From assembly GCF_026241095.1 (NCBI RefSeq), contig NZ_JAPFGB010000017.1, positions 1 to 64,000 of the forward strand: a stretch of DNA of 64,000 nucleotides, in the 5' to 3' direction. Made by a program: the position numbers and the translations under genes. Below the pieces are notes generated by a model, which made no database searches, had not been told where the DNA came from, and was given only the letters and a program-made list of their open reading frames with translations. The stretch comes from Saccharopolyspora sp. NFXS83 (GTDB lineage Bacteria > Actinomycetota > Actinomycetes > Mycobacteriales > Pseudonocardiaceae). Below, one piece after another: positions 28,837-38,777 of this stretch (position 1 is the stretch's first letter; the number at the start of each line of letters is the position of its first letter).

Positions 28837-30189
28837 GTGAGTGACGGCCTGTTCGACGAGGGGTTGTTCGGCGCCGAGACCGAAGATCGCGCCGGGGAGC
28901 GGCTGGCCGAGAACGCGCCGTTGGCGGTTCGGATGCGCCCGCGTTCGCTGGACGAGGTGCTCGGCCAGGACCACCTGCTGGGCGCCGGTGCGCCGCTGCG
29001 CAGGTTGGTGGAGGGCGCGGCCCCGGCGTCGATCCTGCTCTACGGCCCGCCCGGCACCGGCAAGACGACGCTGGCGAACCTGGTGTCCCGCGCGACGGGA
29101 CGGCGGTTCGTGGCGCTGTCCGCGCTGTCGTCCGGGGTCAAGGAGGTTCGCGCCGTCATCGAGGAGGCCCGCCGCCGCCTCGGCCGCTCCGGTGAGGCGA
29201 CGGTGCTGTTCATCGACGAGGTGCACCGGTTCTCCAAGACCCAGCAGGACGCGCTGCTCGGCGCCGTCGAGGACCGCACGGTGCTGCTGGTGGCCGCGAC
29301 GACCGAGAACCCGTACTTCTCCGTGGTGGCTCCGCTGCTGTCGCGGTCGCTGGTGCTGCAGCTGCGCAGCCTGGAGGAGGACGACGTCCGGGAACTCGTG
29401 CGGCGCGCGGTCGCCGAGGAACGCGGCTTGGCCGGGGCGCTCGAACTCGACGAGGACGCGCTGGAGCACCTGGTGGCGCTGGCGGGTGGCGACGCGCGCC
29501 GGGCGCTGACCGCGTTGGAGGCCGCCGCCGAGTCCGCGGGCTCCACCGGTTCCGGCCGGATCGACCTGGGCACCGTGGAGGCGACGGTGAACCGGGCCGC
29601 CGTGCTCTACGACAGAGGCGGCGACCAGCACTACGACGTGGTCAGCGCGTTCATCAAATCGATCCGCGGCTCCGACGTGGACGCCGCGCTGCACTACCTG
29701 GCCCGCATGGTGGAGGCGGGGGAGGACCCGCGGTTCATCGCGCGCCGCCTGGTGGTGCACGCCAGCGAGGACGTCGGCATGGCCGACCCGACCGCGTTGC
29801 AGGCCGCCGTCGCCGCCTCGCAGGCCGTGCAGTTCATCGGCATGCCGGAGGGGCGCCTCGCGCTCGCGCAGGCCACGATCCACCTGGCCACGGCGCCCAA
29901 GTCGAACGCGGTGATCATGGCGATCGACGCGGCGATGGGCGACGTGCGGGCGGGCAAGTCCGGCACGGTGCCCCCGCACCTGCGCGACGGGCACTACGCC
30001 GGGGCGAAGAAGCTCGGCAACGCGAAGGGCTACCAGTACCCGCACGACCGCTCGGAGGGCGTGCTGGAACAGCAGTACCCGCCGGACGAGCTGGTCGGCA
30101 CCGACTACTACGAGCCGACCGGGCGCGGCGCGGAACGAGTGCTGGGCGAGCGCGTGCCCAAGCTGCGCGGCATCGTCCGCGGCGGGTGA
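28837..30189 (+). CDS. rarA: Replication-associated recombination protein A (RarA/MgsA)
   Basis: AAA+ ATPase acting at stalled replication forks, related to RuvB and clamp-loader subunits. About 450 residues: [21 protein letters not shown] near the N-terminus, Walker [12 protein letters not shown], Walker [20 protein letters not shown], sensor-1 [10 protein letters not shown], and the MgsA-type tetramerisation C-terminus ([32 protein letters not shown]). GTG 28837 is chosen from homologues and the -10 box just upstream. Equivalent in position to Rv2559c. Confidence 0.94.
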   Translation: MSDGLFDEGLFGAETEDRAGERLAENAPLAVRMRPRSLDEVLGQDHLLGAGAPLRRLVEGAAPASILLYGPPGTGKTTLANLVSRATGRRFVALSALSSGVKEVRAVIEEARRRLGRSGEATVLFIDEVHRFSKTQQDALLGAVEDRTVLLVAATTENPYFSVVAPLLSRSLVLQLRSLEEDDVRELVRRAVAEERGLAGALELDEDALEHLVALAGGDARRALTALEAAAESAGSTGSGRIDLGTVEATVNRAAVLYDRGGDQHYDVVSAFIKSIRGSDVDAALHYLARMVEAGEDPRFIARRLVVHASEDVGMADPTALQAAVAASQAVQFIGMPEGRLALAQATIHLATAPKSNAVIMAIDAAMGDVRAGKSGTVPPHLRDGHYAGAKKLGNAKGYQYPHDRSEGVLEQQYPPDELVGTDYYEPTGRGAERVLGERVPKLRGIVRGG

Positions 30190-30233
30190 GCCCGTCGCGA
30201 GAGCAACCCGAAGCAGTCAACCGAGGAGTCGCC

Positions 30234-31193
30234 GTGCGCATCGTGGTCACCCGCAACGTTCCCGAGGCAGCTCAGGAGTTGCTTCGCGGCGCCGGTCAGG
30301 TGCACGTGTGCGAGCGGGACCAGGCGTTGGAGCCGGGGGAGCTGCGCGAGGTCGTGGCTGGCGCCGACGGGCTCGTGACGATGCTCGGCGACCGCGTGGA
30401 CGGCGCCGTAGCCGACGCGGCGGGCCCGCAGCTGAAGGTCGTCGCGAACGTGGCCGTGGGCTACGACAACCTCGACGTGCCCGCGCTGGCCGCGCGAGGC
30501 GTCACCGTGACGAACACGCCCGGCGTGCTCACCGACGCCACCGCCGACCTCGCGTTCGGGCTGCTGCTGATGGCGACCCGCAGGCTCGGCGAGGGCGAGC
30601 GGTTGATCCGCTCCGGGCAGCCGTGGTTCTTCCACCTCGGATTCATGCTGGGCACCGGCCTGCAGGGCAAGACGCTCGGCATCATCGGCCTCGGTGAGAT
30701 CGGGCAGGCCGTGGCGCGCCGGGCCCGCGCGTTCGGCATGCGGATCGCCTACGCGGGACGCCGCCGGGCGGCGGCCGACGTCGAGGCCGAACTCGACGCC
30801 CGGTACCTGACCCGGGAGGAGCTGCTGCGCGAAGCGGACGTGCTGTCGCTGCACTGCCCGCTCACCGAGCAGACCCGGCACCTGATCGACGCGGCGGCGC
30901 TGGCGACCATGAAACCGTCCGCGGTGCTCGTCAACACCAGCCGCGGCCCGGTCGTGGACGAGGCGGCGCTGGCCGAGGCGCTGCGCGAAGGCCGGATCGC
31001 CGCGGCCGGACTGGACGTGTTCGAGCAAGAGCCGGCGGTGCACCCCGGACTGCTGGAGTCGGAGAACGCGGTGCTCATCCCCCACCTGGGGTCCGCGACA
31101 GTGGAGACGCGCACGGCGATGGCGGAACTCGCGGCACGCAACGTGGTCGGCGTCCTCACGGGGAACGGCCCGGTCACCCCGGTGGAGGCTTGA
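30234..31193 (+). CDS. D-2-hydroxyacid dehydrogenase (glyoxylate/hydroxypyruvate reductase-like)
   Basis: About 319 residues, NAD(P)H-dependent. Rossmann motif GIIGLGEIGQAVARRA (around residue 148); catalytic Arg in VNTSRGPVVDE, Glu in LDVFEQEP and His in IPHLGSAT form the D-2-hydroxyacid triad. The pattern ANVAVGYDNLDVPAL fits D-glycerate dehydrogenase or glyoxylate reductase. GTG 30234 follows GAGGAG (30223-30228); the frame is open to 30186 but without a ribosome site. Cofactor preference: an arginine-rich stretch AGRRRAAADVE after the second strand hints at NADPH. Confidence 0.9.
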   Translation: MRIVVTRNVPEAAQELLRGAGQVHVCERDQALEPGELREVVAGADGLVTMLGDRVDGAVADAAGPQLKVVANVAVGYDNLDVPALAARGVTVTNTPGVLTDATADLAFGLLLMATRRLGEGERLIRSGQPWFFHLGFMLGTGLQGKTLGIIGLGEIGQAVARRARAFGMRIAYAGRRRAAADVEAELDARYLTREELLREADVLSLHCPLTEQTRHLIDAAALATMKPSAVLVNTSRGPVVDEAALAEALREGRIAAAGLDVFEQEPAVHPGLLESENAVLIPHLGSATVETRTAMAELAARNVVGVLTGNGPVTPVEA

Positions 31194-31242
31194 CCGCCGG
31201 ACGCGCCGACGCACCGGAAGCGCCCGCCGCGGGGTGGCACGG

Positions 31243-31248
31243 TAACCT
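31243..31248 (+). promoter_or_regulatory. Candidate -10 box upstream of the DUF948 gene
   Basis: TAACCT within GGTAACCTGG, 70 bases before GTG 31318. It matches TAnnnT and would begin the DUF948-alaS-ruvX transcript. The -35 is unclear. Confidence 0.3.
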
Positions 31249-31317
31249 GGCGCGCGATCAAGACACCGGTGAATCCTTGCCGGTGGCAGGAAAACCACGT
31301 GGAAACCGGGAGGGCAC

Positions 31318-31719
31318 GTGACGCCCACGCAGATCGCCGCGCTGATCGTCGCGGGCGCGTTCGTGCTGCTGGTCGTGCTGCTGGCGATCCCGCTGGTCAA
31401 GCTCGGCCGAACGCTGGACGAGGCGACCGTCGCGATCCGCAAGGCGCACGAGAACACCGACCCGATCTTCACCGGGGCCAACTCGACGCTGACGCACGTC
31501 AACACCCAGCTGGAACGGGTGGACGGCATCACCGCCAACGCCAAGACGGTCAGCGGCAACGTCTCGGCGTTGTCGTCGCTGTTCACGGCTACACTGGGTG
31601 GCCCACTGGTGAAGACCGCGGCCTTCTCGTACGGGGTGAGCAAGGCTCTGCGAGCTCGCCGCAAGCGCAAGGAAGAGCCGTGGGGCAAGCACTCCCGCCG
31701 CAAGGGAGGACGCAAGTGA
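31318..31719 (+). CDS. DUF948 membrane protein
   Basis: 133 residues: one N-terminal membrane helix (IAALIVAGAFVLLVVLLAIPL) then an amphipathic, coiled-coil-like region (LDEATVAIRKAHENTD) and a very basic C-terminus. This matches the DUF948 family, found just before alaS in many actinobacteria. The role is unknown. The stop overlaps the following gene by four bases (GTGA). Confidence 0.85.
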   Translation: MTPTQIAALIVAGAFVLLVVLLAIPLVKLGRTLDEATVAIRKAHENTDPIFTGANSTLTHVNTQLERVDGITANAKTVSGNVSALSSLFTATLGGPLVKTAAFSYGVSKALRARRKRKEEPWGKHSRRKGGRK

Positions 31720-32057
31720 GGCGGATGTTCTGGTTCGGGGCCGGTATCGCGGCCGGTATCGCGTTGACCCGCAAGGTCAACGAGACCGCCCGCAAGGCGA
31801 CCCCGAGCGGCGCTGCCGAGCAGCTCGGCGGCGCGATGCGCGAGCTCGCGGGTGCCGTGGGCTCGTTCGGCGCGGACGTGCGCGCCGGGATGAGCGAACG
31901 TGAGCAGGAGTTGCAGGACGTCGTCGACGGCACCGCGATGCCGCGGCGGCGGTTCGACACCGACGCGATCGACGCTCGCCCGGCGGAAGGCCGGGGGCGC
32001 CCGGCCGGTGATGGTGTGCGCGCACCGGCTCGGCGAGCTCGCCGGGCGGAACGCTGA
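31716..32057 (+). CDS. Small actinobacterial protein upstream of alaS
   Basis: About 113 residues. A short hydrophobic start ([18 protein letters not shown]) is followed by a helical region ([25 protein letters not shown] cut here as [16 protein letters not shown]) and a basic tail. Gene order DUF948 - this protein - alaS is conserved in actinobacteria, suggesting a membrane partner for the DUF948 protein. GTG 31716 overlaps the previous stop. Confidence 0.75.
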   Translation: MRRMFWFGAGIAAGIALTRKVNETARKATPSGAAEQLGGAMRELAGAVGSFGADVRAGMSEREQELQDVVDGTAMPRRRFDTDAIDARPAEGRGRPAGDGVRAPARRARRAER

Positions 32058-32196
32058 ACGGCGGGCGTTCCGGGGAACCGGTCCGGTCCGCACCGGCCCG
32101 CCGGTGGCGAACTCCTCCGGTTCCCCGAACGCCCCGCCTGCCACGTCCCGCCGCAGCCCCGCCCCCGACTCCGCAGCACCCTTCGAAGGAACCACC

Positions 32197-34872
32197 GTGC
32201 AGACCCACGAGATCCACAGCCGCTTCCTGGAGCACTTCCGCAGCACCGGCCACACCGTGGTGCCCAGTGCCTCGCTGATCCTCGACGACCCCACCCTGCT
32301 GTTCGTGAACGCGGGGATGGTCCAGTTCAAGCCGTACTTCCTCGGTGACGCCCCGGCGCCGTACCCGCGCGCGACGAGCATCCAGAAATGTGTGCGCACC
32401 GGCGACATCGACGAGGTCGGCAAGACGACCCGGCACAACACGTTCTTCCAGATGGCGGGCAACTTCTCCTTCGGCGATTACTTCAAAGAAGGCGCCATGG
32501 AGCACGCGTGGAAGCTGCTGACCTCCTCGGTCGCCGACGGCGGCTACGGCATCGACCCCGAGCGCCTGTGGGTCACCGTCTACGAGCACGACACCGAGTC
32601 GGCCGCGTTGTGGCGCAACACCACCGGCATCGACCCGGCCCGCATCCAGGTGCGCGGCGCGGAGGACAACTACTGGGACATGGGCGTGCCCGGTCCCGGC
32701 GGTCCCTGCTCGGAGATCTACTACGACCGCGGCCCGGCCTACGGCGTCGAGGGCGGTCCGAACGTCGACGAGGACCGCTACATCGAGATCTGGAACCTGG
32801 TGTTCATGCAGGACATCCGGGGGGAGGAGAGCCCCAAGAAGGGCGCTCCGCTGCTCGGTGAACTGCCCACCAAGAACATCGACACCGGCATGGGCGTCGA
32901 GCGGGTGGCGTGCCTGCTGCAGGGCGTGGAGAACGTCTACGAGACCGACCTGGTGCGCCCGGTGATCGCGAAGGCCGAGGAGCTCTCCGGGCGCAGCTAC
33001 GGCGCGAACCACGAGGACGACGTGCGGTTCCGCGTGATCGCCGACCACGCCCGCTCCGGCGTGATGCTCGTCGGCGACGGCGTCACCCCCGGCAACGAGG
33101 CGCGCGGCTACGTGCTGCGCCGCCTGCTGCGCCGCATCGTGCGCTCCACCCGGCTGCTCGGCGTGCAGGAACCGGTGCTGGGCGAGTTCACCCAGGTCGT
33201 GCGGGACGCGATGTCCCCGGCCTACCCGGAGCTGCGCACTGATTTCGAGCGCATCGACTCGGTGATCCGCAACGAGGAAGAAGCGTTCCTGACTACGCTC
33301 ACCGCCGGTTCGAAGATCTTCGACGTGGCCGTCGCCGACACCAAGAAGTCCGGCGCGTCCCAGCTGCCGGGCGCGAAGGCGTTCCAGCTGCACGACACCT
33401 ACGGCTTCCCCATCGACCTCACCTTGGAGATGGCCTCCGAGCAGGGCCTGTCGGTCGACGAGCACGGCTTCCGCGAGCTGATGGGCGAGCAGCGCCGCCG
33501 CGCCAAGGAGGACGCGAAGGCGCGCAAGACCGGCCACGGGGACCTCTCGACGTACCGGACGCTGCTCGACCAGCACGGCACCACCGAGTTCATCGGCTAC
33601 ACCGACCTGGAGTCGCAGAGCCGGGTGCTGGGCCTGCTCGTCGACGGCGCTCCGGCGAAGTCGGCCGCCGCGGGCACCGAGGTGGAGCTGGTGCTCGACC
33701 GCACCCCGTTCTACGCGGAGGGCGGTGGCCAGATCGCCGACACCGGCACCCTGGTCGGCCCCGGCGTCGAGGTGCGCGTCTCGGACGTGCAGCGGTCGGT
33801 GCCCGGCCTGTTCGTGCACCGCGCGAAGGTCGTCTCCGGTGAGCTGGGCGTGGACACCATGCTGGAGGCCGGTGTGGACCGCGATCGCCGCCGCGCCATC
33901 GAGCGCTCCCACTCCGCGACGCACCTGGTGCACGCCGCGGTGCGCGGTGCCTACGGCAAGCGCGCGGCGCAGGCGGGTTCGCTGAACTCGCCGGGCCGGA
34001 TGCGGTTCGACTTCACCGCGCCCAGCTCGGTGTCGGCCTCGGTGCTGGGCGGCGTGGAGGAAGAGGTCAACGCCTACCTGCAGAACGACGTCGAGGTCTC
34101 GTCGTACACCACGACGATGGACAAGGCGATGGAGCTCGGCGCGATGGCGCTGTTCGGCGAGAAGTACGGCGACCAGGTCCGGGTGGTCGACATGGGCGAC
34201 TACTCGCGGGAGTTGTGCGGTGGCACGCACGTGAACCGCATCGGCCAGCTCGGCGTGGTCAAGCTCGTCGCGGACTCCTCGGTGGGTTCCGGCGTGCACC
34301 GGGTCGAGGCGCTGGTCGGCATGGACGCGATGCGCCACATCAGCATGGAGCACCTGCTGGTCACCCAGCTCGCCGAGCAGTTCAAGGTCCCGGCCGAGGA
34401 ACTGCCGGAACGCATCGCCGGTGTGGTCAGCAGGCTGCGCGGCGCGGAGAAGGAACTCCAGCAGCTGCGCGTGCAGCAGGTGCTGTCCTCGGCTGGCGAG
34501 CTCGCCGGCCGCGCGAGCGACGTGCACGGCGTCAGCCTGGTCGCCGAGCAGGTCCCGGACGGCGTGGACGGCGGCGGGCTGCGCGCCCTGGTGGGAGAGA
34601 TCCGCGGCAGGCTCACCGGCCGCCCGGCGGTCGTGGCGCTGTTCGCCGCGGAGCCCTCGGAAGGCAAGGTCTCCTTCGTCGTCGGCCTCAACGACGCCGC
34701 GCGGGACCTCGGCCTGGCCGCGGGCAAGCTGGTGCCCTCGTTCGCCGCGGAAGTCGACGGGCGTGGCGGCGGCAAGCCCGACATGGCCCAGGGCGGCGGC
34801 TCCAACCCGGCAGGCGTGACGGCCGCGATCGGCGCGCTGCGCCGCGAACTCGACAAGGCGGTTCAGGGGTGA
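32197..34872 (+). CDS. alaS: Alanyl-tRNA synthetase
   Basis: Class II synthetase charging tRNA-Ala and editing Ser/Gly-tRNA. About 891 residues: aminoacylation domain ([51 protein letters not shown]), tRNA-recognition helices, editing domain with zinc motif ([10 protein letters not shown] and CGGTHVNR), and a C-terminal DHHA1 dimerisation domain ([14 protein letters not shown]). GTG 32197 is chosen from homologues with GAAGGA upstream; earlier frame is compositionally different. The stop overlaps ruvX by four bases. Confidence 0.96.
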   Translation: MQTHEIHSRFLEHFRSTGHTVVPSASLILDDPTLLFVNAGMVQFKPYFLGDAPAPYPRATSIQKCVRTGDIDEVGKTTRHNTFFQMAGNFSFGDYFKEGAMEHAWKLLTSSVADGGYGIDPERLWVTVYEHDTESAALWRNTTGIDPARIQVRGAEDNYWDMGVPGPGGPCSEIYYDRGPAYGVEGGPNVDEDRYIEIWNLVFMQDIRGEESPKKGAPLLGELPTKNIDTGMGVERVACLLQGVENVYETDLVRPVIAKAEELSGRSYGANHEDDVRFRVIADHARSGVMLVGDGVTPGNEARGYVLRRLLRRIVRSTRLLGVQEPVLGEFTQVVRDAMSPAYPELRTDFERIDSVIRNEEEAFLTTLTAGSKIFDVAVADTKKSGASQLPGAKAFQLHDTYGFPIDLTLEMASEQGLSVDEHGFRELMGEQRRRAKEDAKARKTGHGDLSTYRTLLDQHGTTEFIGYTDLESQSRVLGLLVDGAPAKSAAAGTEVELVLDRTPFYAEGGGQIADTGTLVGPGVEVRVSDVQRSVPGLFVHRAKVVSGELGVDTMLEAGVDRDRRRAIERSHSATHLVHAAVRGAYGKRAAQAGSLNSPGRMRFDFTAPSSVSASVLGGVEEEVNAYLQNDVEVSSYTTTMDKAMELGAMALFGEKYGDQVRVVDMGDYSRELCGGTHVNRIGQLGVVKLVADSSVGSGVHRVEALVGMDAMRHISMEHLLVTQLAEQFKVPAEELPERIAGVVSRLRGAEKELQQLRVQQVLSSAGELAGRASDVHGVSLVAEQVPDGVDGGGLRALVGEIRGRLTGRPAVVALFAAEPSEGKVSFVVGLNDAARDLGLAAGKLVPSFAAEVDGRGGGKPDMAQGGGSNPAGVTAAIGALRRELDKAVQG

Positions 34873-35351
34873 CGTCAGGAAATCGGGGCGTCGGCCCGGC
34901 CGCCGACGCCCCGGACCCCGGGGCGGGACGCCGGATCGGTGTGGACGTCGGCGCGGTGCGCGTCGGCATCGCGCTGACCGATCCGGCGCCGATGCTGGCC
35001 ACTCCGCTGGTGACGCTCCAGCGCGATGAGGAAGCGGGCAGCGATCTGGCGGAGTTGGCCCGCTTGATCGCGGAGCACGAGGTGGTCGAGGTCGTGATCG
35101 GCCTGCCGAAGACGCTCGCGGGGCGGCACGGCAGCGCCGCCGATTCGGCGCATTCCTACGCCGAAGCCCTGGCCACCAGGATCGCCCCGATCCCGGTGCG
35201 CTTTCACGACGAACGGTTGACCACGGTCACCGCGAGCCGCATGCTCTCCCAACGGGGGGTTCGCGGCAAGCGACAGCGCGCCGTGGTCGACCAGGCCGCC
35301 GCAGTGGAGATCTTGCAGGCATGGCTTGACGCCCGGTCGCAGACCACCTGA
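34869..35351 (+). CDS. ruvX: RuvX/YqgF Holliday-junction resolvase-like nuclease
   Basis: About 160 residues with the RNase H-like core: [17 protein letters not shown] (first acidic residue), [25 protein letters not shown], and a final helix with [15 protein letters not shown]. YqgF proteins process junctions or pre-16S rRNA ends; the role in actinobacteria is not settled. GTG 34869 overlaps the alaS stop. alaS-ruvX-mltG-aroE is a conserved actinobacterial order. Confidence 0.92.
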   Translation: MTSGNRGVGPAADAPDPGAGRRIGVDVGAVRVGIALTDPAPMLATPLVTLQRDEEAGSDLAELARLIAEHEVVEVVIGLPKTLAGRHGSAADSAHSYAEALATRIAPIPVRFHDERLTTVTASRMLSQRGVRGKRQRAVVDQAAAVEILQAWLDARSQTT

Positions 35352-35362
35352 GAGGACCTTTC

Positions 35363-36580
35363 GTGAGCGACGATCTCGGCCTGTTCGCGGACGACGCGGG
35401 CGAGCCGCCCCGGCGCAGCCGCAGGGAGGCCCGCGAGCAGCGGGCTCAACTGCGCCGCCGGAAACGACGCGGTTCGGTGACCGCCCTGGCCGGACTGCTG
35501 GTCCTGCTGCTGGTGGGCGGAGGCGTGGTGTACGGCGCCATGCAGATACTGCAAATCGGGTCCTACGAGGACTACGAGGGCGCGGGGACCGGCGAAGTGG
35601 TCGTGGAGATCTCCTCCGGTGACACCGTCAGCCACATCGCGCAGACCCTGTCCAAGGCCGATGTGGTGGCGTCTTCGACGGCGTTCACCAAGGCGGCCGA
35701 GGAGAACAAGCAGATCAACAGCATCCAGCCGGGCTTCTACCTGATGAAGGCGAAGATGTCCGGTTCCGCCGCGGTCGGGCACATCCTGTCCGCGGAGGCG
35801 AAGACCGGCCGCATCGAGGTGCGCGGCGGGCAGCGGCTGGAGGACCAGCTCAGCCCCGACGGCGGCAAGACGCCGGGCATCCTCACCAAGCTGGCCGAGG
35901 CGACCTGCACCGGTGATGAGAGCCAGTGCACGACCTCGGAGCAGATGCACGCCGCGGCGGGTTCCGCGGACCTGGCCTCGCTGGGCGTGCCGGAGTGGGC
36001 CATCGAGGGCGCATCGAAGGCGGAGCCGGAGCGGCGGCTCGAAGGCCTGATCATGCCGGGCATCTACGACGTGAAGCCGGGCGAACCGCCGGAAGAGGTG
36101 CTGCGCCAGGTGGTGACGAAGTCCGCGGCGCTGCTGGAGTCGGCGGGGCTGCCGCAGGCCGCCGACGGCACCGGTCGCACTCCGTACGAGCTGCTGACCA
36201 TCGCGTCGCTGGTGCAGAGCGAAGGCATCGAGCGGGACTTCGACAAGGTCTCGCGGGTGATCTACAACCGCACCACCGATCCGCAGATGCGGTTGCAGTT
36301 CGACTCGACGATCAACTACCCGCTGGACAAGCCGACGCTGCTGACCAAGTCGGAGGACCGCCAGCGGCCGGGGCCGTACAACAGCTACCAGAACTACGGC
36401 CTGCCGCCGACGCCGATCTCGACGGTGAGCAAGGCCGCGGTGACGGCGGCGGAGAAACCGGCCGACGGCACCTGGGTGTACTTCGTGAAGTGCTATCCGG
36501 ACGGCACGTCCTGCTTCGCCACGACGATGGCCGAGCACGGCCGCTACATCACCGAGGCGCAGCAACGTGGCGCGTTCTGA
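35363..36580 (+). CDS. mltG: Endolytic murein transglycosylase MltG
   Basis: Cleaves nascent peptidoglycan strands at the membrane and so ends glycan polymerisation. 405 residues: basic cytoplasmic N-terminus (RRSRREAREQRAQLRRRKR), one membrane helix (VTALAGLLVLLLVGGGVVYG), a LysM-like region, and the YceG domain with IASLVQSEGIERDFDKVSRVIYNR, where the Glu in QSEG is the expected catalytic residue. The final QFDSTINYPL and NSYQNYGLPPTPI segments are family hallmarks. The end overlaps the aroE start by 14 bases. Confidence 0.94.
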   Translation: MSDDLGLFADDAGEPPRRSRREAREQRAQLRRRKRRGSVTALAGLLVLLLVGGGVVYGAMQILQIGSYEDYEGAGTGEVVVEISSGDTVSHIAQTLSKADVVASSTAFTKAAEENKQINSIQPGFYLMKAKMSGSAAVGHILSAEAKTGRIEVRGGQRLEDQLSPDGGKTPGILTKLAEATCTGDESQCTTSEQMHAAAGSADLASLGVPEWAIEGASKAEPERRLEGLIMPGIYDVKPGEPPEEVLRQVVTKSAALLESAGLPQAADGTGRTPYELLTIASLVQSEGIERDFDKVSRVIYNRTTDPQMRLQFDSTINYPLDKPTLLTKSEDRQRPGPYNSYQNYGLPPTPISTVSKAAVTAAEKPADGTWVYFVKCYPDGTSCFATTMAEHGRYITEAQQRGAF

Positions 36581-37427
36581 TTCAGCGGACCGCAAGGCGG
36601 CGGTGGTCGGTTCCCCGATCGGCCACTCGCTGTCCCCGGTGCTGCACGGCGCGGCGTACCGCGAACTCGGGCTGACCGGGTGGACCTACGAGCGGTTCGA
36701 CCGGGACGCCGACGGGCTCGCCGAGCTGATCGGCGAACTCGGCCCGGAGTGGGCGGGCTTGTCGGTGACGATGCCCGGCAAGCGCGCCGCGCTGGGGCTG
36801 GCGGAGGACGTCACCGAGCGGGCCGCCGCGGTGGGCGTGGCGAACACGTTGACCCGGTCGGTGTCGGGGGAGTGGTCGGCCGACTGCACCGATGTCGACG
36901 GGGTGACGGGCGCGTTGCGCGCCGCGGGCGGGTTCACCGGTGGTAGCCGGGCGTTGCTGCTCGGCGCGGGCGGTACGGCCGCGGCGGCGGTGGCGGCGTT
37001 CGCGGAGCTCGGGCTCACCGACGTGACGCTGGCCGTCCGCGAGCCGGCGCGGGCCAGGGACGTGGTGCTGACCGCGGAGCAGGTGGGCCTGCGCGTGTCG
37101 GTGCAGCGCTTGGACTCCCTCGATCTGGACACCGCGGTGTCCGAAGTGGACGTGCTGGTGTCGACGCTGCCCGCGGGCGCGGCCGATCCGCACGCGTCGG
37201 CGTTGGCGCGGGCGGCGTGCGTGCTGGACGTGATCTACCACCCGTGGCCGACGCCGCTGGCGACGGCGGTCTCCGCCGCGGGCGGCCGGCTGGCGACCGG
37301 GCTGGACATGCTGCTGCACCAGGCGTTCGGCCAGGTCGAGCTGTTCACCGGCCGCCCCGCGCCACGGGTCGCGATGCGGGACGCGTTGGCCGCCGCGACC
37401 GGCGGTGAACTGGACCTGCCGCTCTGA
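36567..37427 (+). CDS. aroE: Shikimate 5-dehydrogenase
   Basis: Reduces 3-dehydroshikimate with NADPH in aromatic amino acid synthesis. 286 residues: VVGSPIGHSLSPVLHGAAY (substrate-binding serines), GLSVTMPGKRAAL (catalytic lysine), DVDGVTGAL, and the nucleotide-binding loop LLGAGGTAAAAVAAF. The GTG start lies inside the end of mltG. Other shikimate genes lie 5 kb downstream, separated by protease, PTS and peptidase genes. Confidence 0.94.
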   Translation: MARSDSADRKAAVVGSPIGHSLSPVLHGAAYRELGLTGWTYERFDRDADGLAELIGELGPEWAGLSVTMPGKRAALGLAEDVTERAAAVGVANTLTRSVSGEWSADCTDVDGVTGALRAAGGFTGGSRALLLGAGGTAAAAVAAFAELGLTDVTLAVREPARARDVVLTAEQVGLRVSVQRLDSLDLDTAVSEVDVLVSTLPAGAADPHASALARAACVLDVIYHPWPTPLATAVSAAGGRLATGLDMLLHQAFGQVELFTGRPAPRVAMRDALAAATGGELDLPL

Positions 37428-37566
37428 CCCTCTCAACGGGTCCGTCGAGCACGGCCTGCGCGGCGGGACCTCGGCGGCTTCACCGCCATCGCGGATCGTT
37501 CCGCGGCGACCGTAAGTAGTACTCCTCGCTGGCTCATCGGCTGATCCGCCGGGCCGCGCTGATCCC

Positions 37567-37572
37567 TAGCGT
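37567..37572 (+). promoter_or_regulatory. Candidate -10 box of the serine protease gene
   Basis: TAGCGT 40 bases before ATG 37613, with GAGGAG (37601-37606) as ribosome site in between. TGATCC (37542-37547) is a weak -35 candidate. Confidence 0.35.
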
Positions 37573-37612
37573 CGTGTTCGCAAGGAGATCAGCGCGAAGC
37601 GAGGAGCACTGC

Positions 37613-38410
37613 ATGACCGAACAACGGATCAGCCGTCGAGTCCTCAAGGGACGGTCGGCGGCGGTCGGGGCGCTGGGAGCGTTGGCGCTCGCGGCGGCGC
37701 TGGCACCGACGGCGGTGGCGGCGGAGGCCGGCCCGATGGTGGTCGGCGGCCACGACGCCACGGAGGAGTACCCGTTCATGGTGTCCCTGCAGCAGCAGGG
37801 CGAGCACTTCTGCGGCGGATCGCTGATCCGGCCGGACTGGGTGGTCACCGCGGCGCACTGCGCCGCCGCCGTGACCCCCGAGGACGTGACCACCCGCATC
37901 GGCAGTGGGGACCGCACGACAGGTGGGGCGGAGACGGGTGTCGCCGAGCTCGTCGTGCACCCCGGCTACGACCCGGCCACCCCTGGTGACGACGTGGCGC
38001 TGGTGCGGCTGGACCGGCCCGTCGAGCAGCAGCCGATCTCGCTGGCGGCGGACTCCGGCGCCCCCGGTGATCCGACCAGGATCATCGGGTGGGGCGTCAC
38101 GTGCGACGACCGGGAGCAGTGCCCGGAGCTGCCGACGCGGCTGCAGGAGCTGGACACCGAGCTCGTCGCCGACGACCGGTGCGCCGACTTCGACGGGGCC
38201 ACCGAGCTGTGCACGGACAGCCCCACCGAGAACGCGCAGGGCTGCAACGGCGACTCCGGTGGCCCGCAGCTCAAGGGCGAACCGGGACGTTGGGAACTGA
38301 TCGGCGCGACCAGCCGCGACGGCGACGAGAGCCCGCTCTGCGGCACCGGTCCCGGAGTCTGGACCGACCTCACGGCCTACGCGGACTGGATCGACCGCAC
38401 GACGGCCTGA
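37613..38410 (+). CDS. Secreted S1 family serine protease
   Basis: 265 residues. Signal peptide with SRRVLK near the N-terminus (a loose twin-arginine look) and hydrophobic core to about residue 37 (AVAA). Mature start VVGGHDATEEYPF matches the activated N-terminus of chymotrypsin-fold enzymes. Triad: His82 (TAAHC), Asp127 (GDDVALVRL), Ser215 (CNGDSGGP); six cysteines. The specificity residue six before the serine, aspartate in trypsin, is Gln209, so cleavage after Lys/Arg is not expected. ATG 37613 has GAGGAG upstream. It is isolated by a strong terminator and probably extracellular. Confidence 0.93.
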   Translation: MTEQRISRRVLKGRSAAVGALGALALAAALAPTAVAAEAGPMVVGGHDATEEYPFMVSLQQQGEHFCGGSLIRPDWVVTAAHCAAAVTPEDVTTRIGSGDRTTGGAETGVAELVVHPGYDPATPGDDVALVRLDRPVEQQPISLAADSGAPGDPTRIIGWGVTCDDREQCPELPTRLQELDTELVADDRCADFDGATELCTDSPTENAQGCNGDSGGPQLKGEPGRWELIGATSRDGDESPLCGTGPGVWTDLTAYADWIDRTTA

Positions 38411-38415
38411 GCGAC

Positions 38416-38450
38416 GTGCGGTGCGGGACCTGCCTGGTCCCGCACCGCAC
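38416..38450. terminator. Bidirectional terminator between protease and HPr genes
   Basis: Perfect 15-bp stem (38416-38430 and 38436-38450, GTGCGGTGCGGGACC and its complement) with loop TGCCT, lying between two convergent genes. It can end transcription from either side. Confidence 0.75.
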
Positions 38451-38465
38451 GCTCCGGGTGGCTCG

Positions 38466-38732
38466 TCAGCCGTCCAGGTCCGATCCGACGAGTTCCGCGA
38501 GCTGGTCCAGCGCCGCGTCCGCGCCATCGCCCTCGGCGGCGAGCACGACCTCGTCGCCGTGACCGGCGCCCAGCGTCATCAGGCCGAGGATGCTGCCTGC
38601 CTGCACCGGTTCGGTGTCGGACTTGCGGATGGTGATCTGCACTGACTGCGCGGCGGCTGCTTTGGCGACCAGCGCCGCGGGGCGCGCGTGCAGGCCGACC
38701 TTGCTGGCCACGGTGACCCGTCGCTCGGGCAT
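38466..38732 (-). CDS. ptsH: Phosphocarrier protein HPr
   Basis: Soluble phosphate carrier of the PTS, passing phosphate from enzyme I to EIIA. About 88 residues. The active histidine is His15 in KVGLHARPAA; the Ser46-type region SILGLMTLGAG is also present, although actinobacteria usually lack HPr kinase. ATG 38732 is chosen because AAAGGGAG precedes it; an ATG six codons earlier would lengthen the N-terminus. It follows the EIIC gene on the same strand by 45 bases. No enzyme I gene is in the window. Confidence 0.93.
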   Translation of the reverse strand: MPERRVTVASKVGLHARPAALVAKAAAAQSVQITIRKSDTEPVQAGSILGLMTLGAGHGDEVVLAAEGDGADAALDQLAELVGSDLDG

Positions 38733-38777
38733 GGGACTCCCTTTCCTCAAGGAACTGCGGTGGTGTGGGTTCGGACG

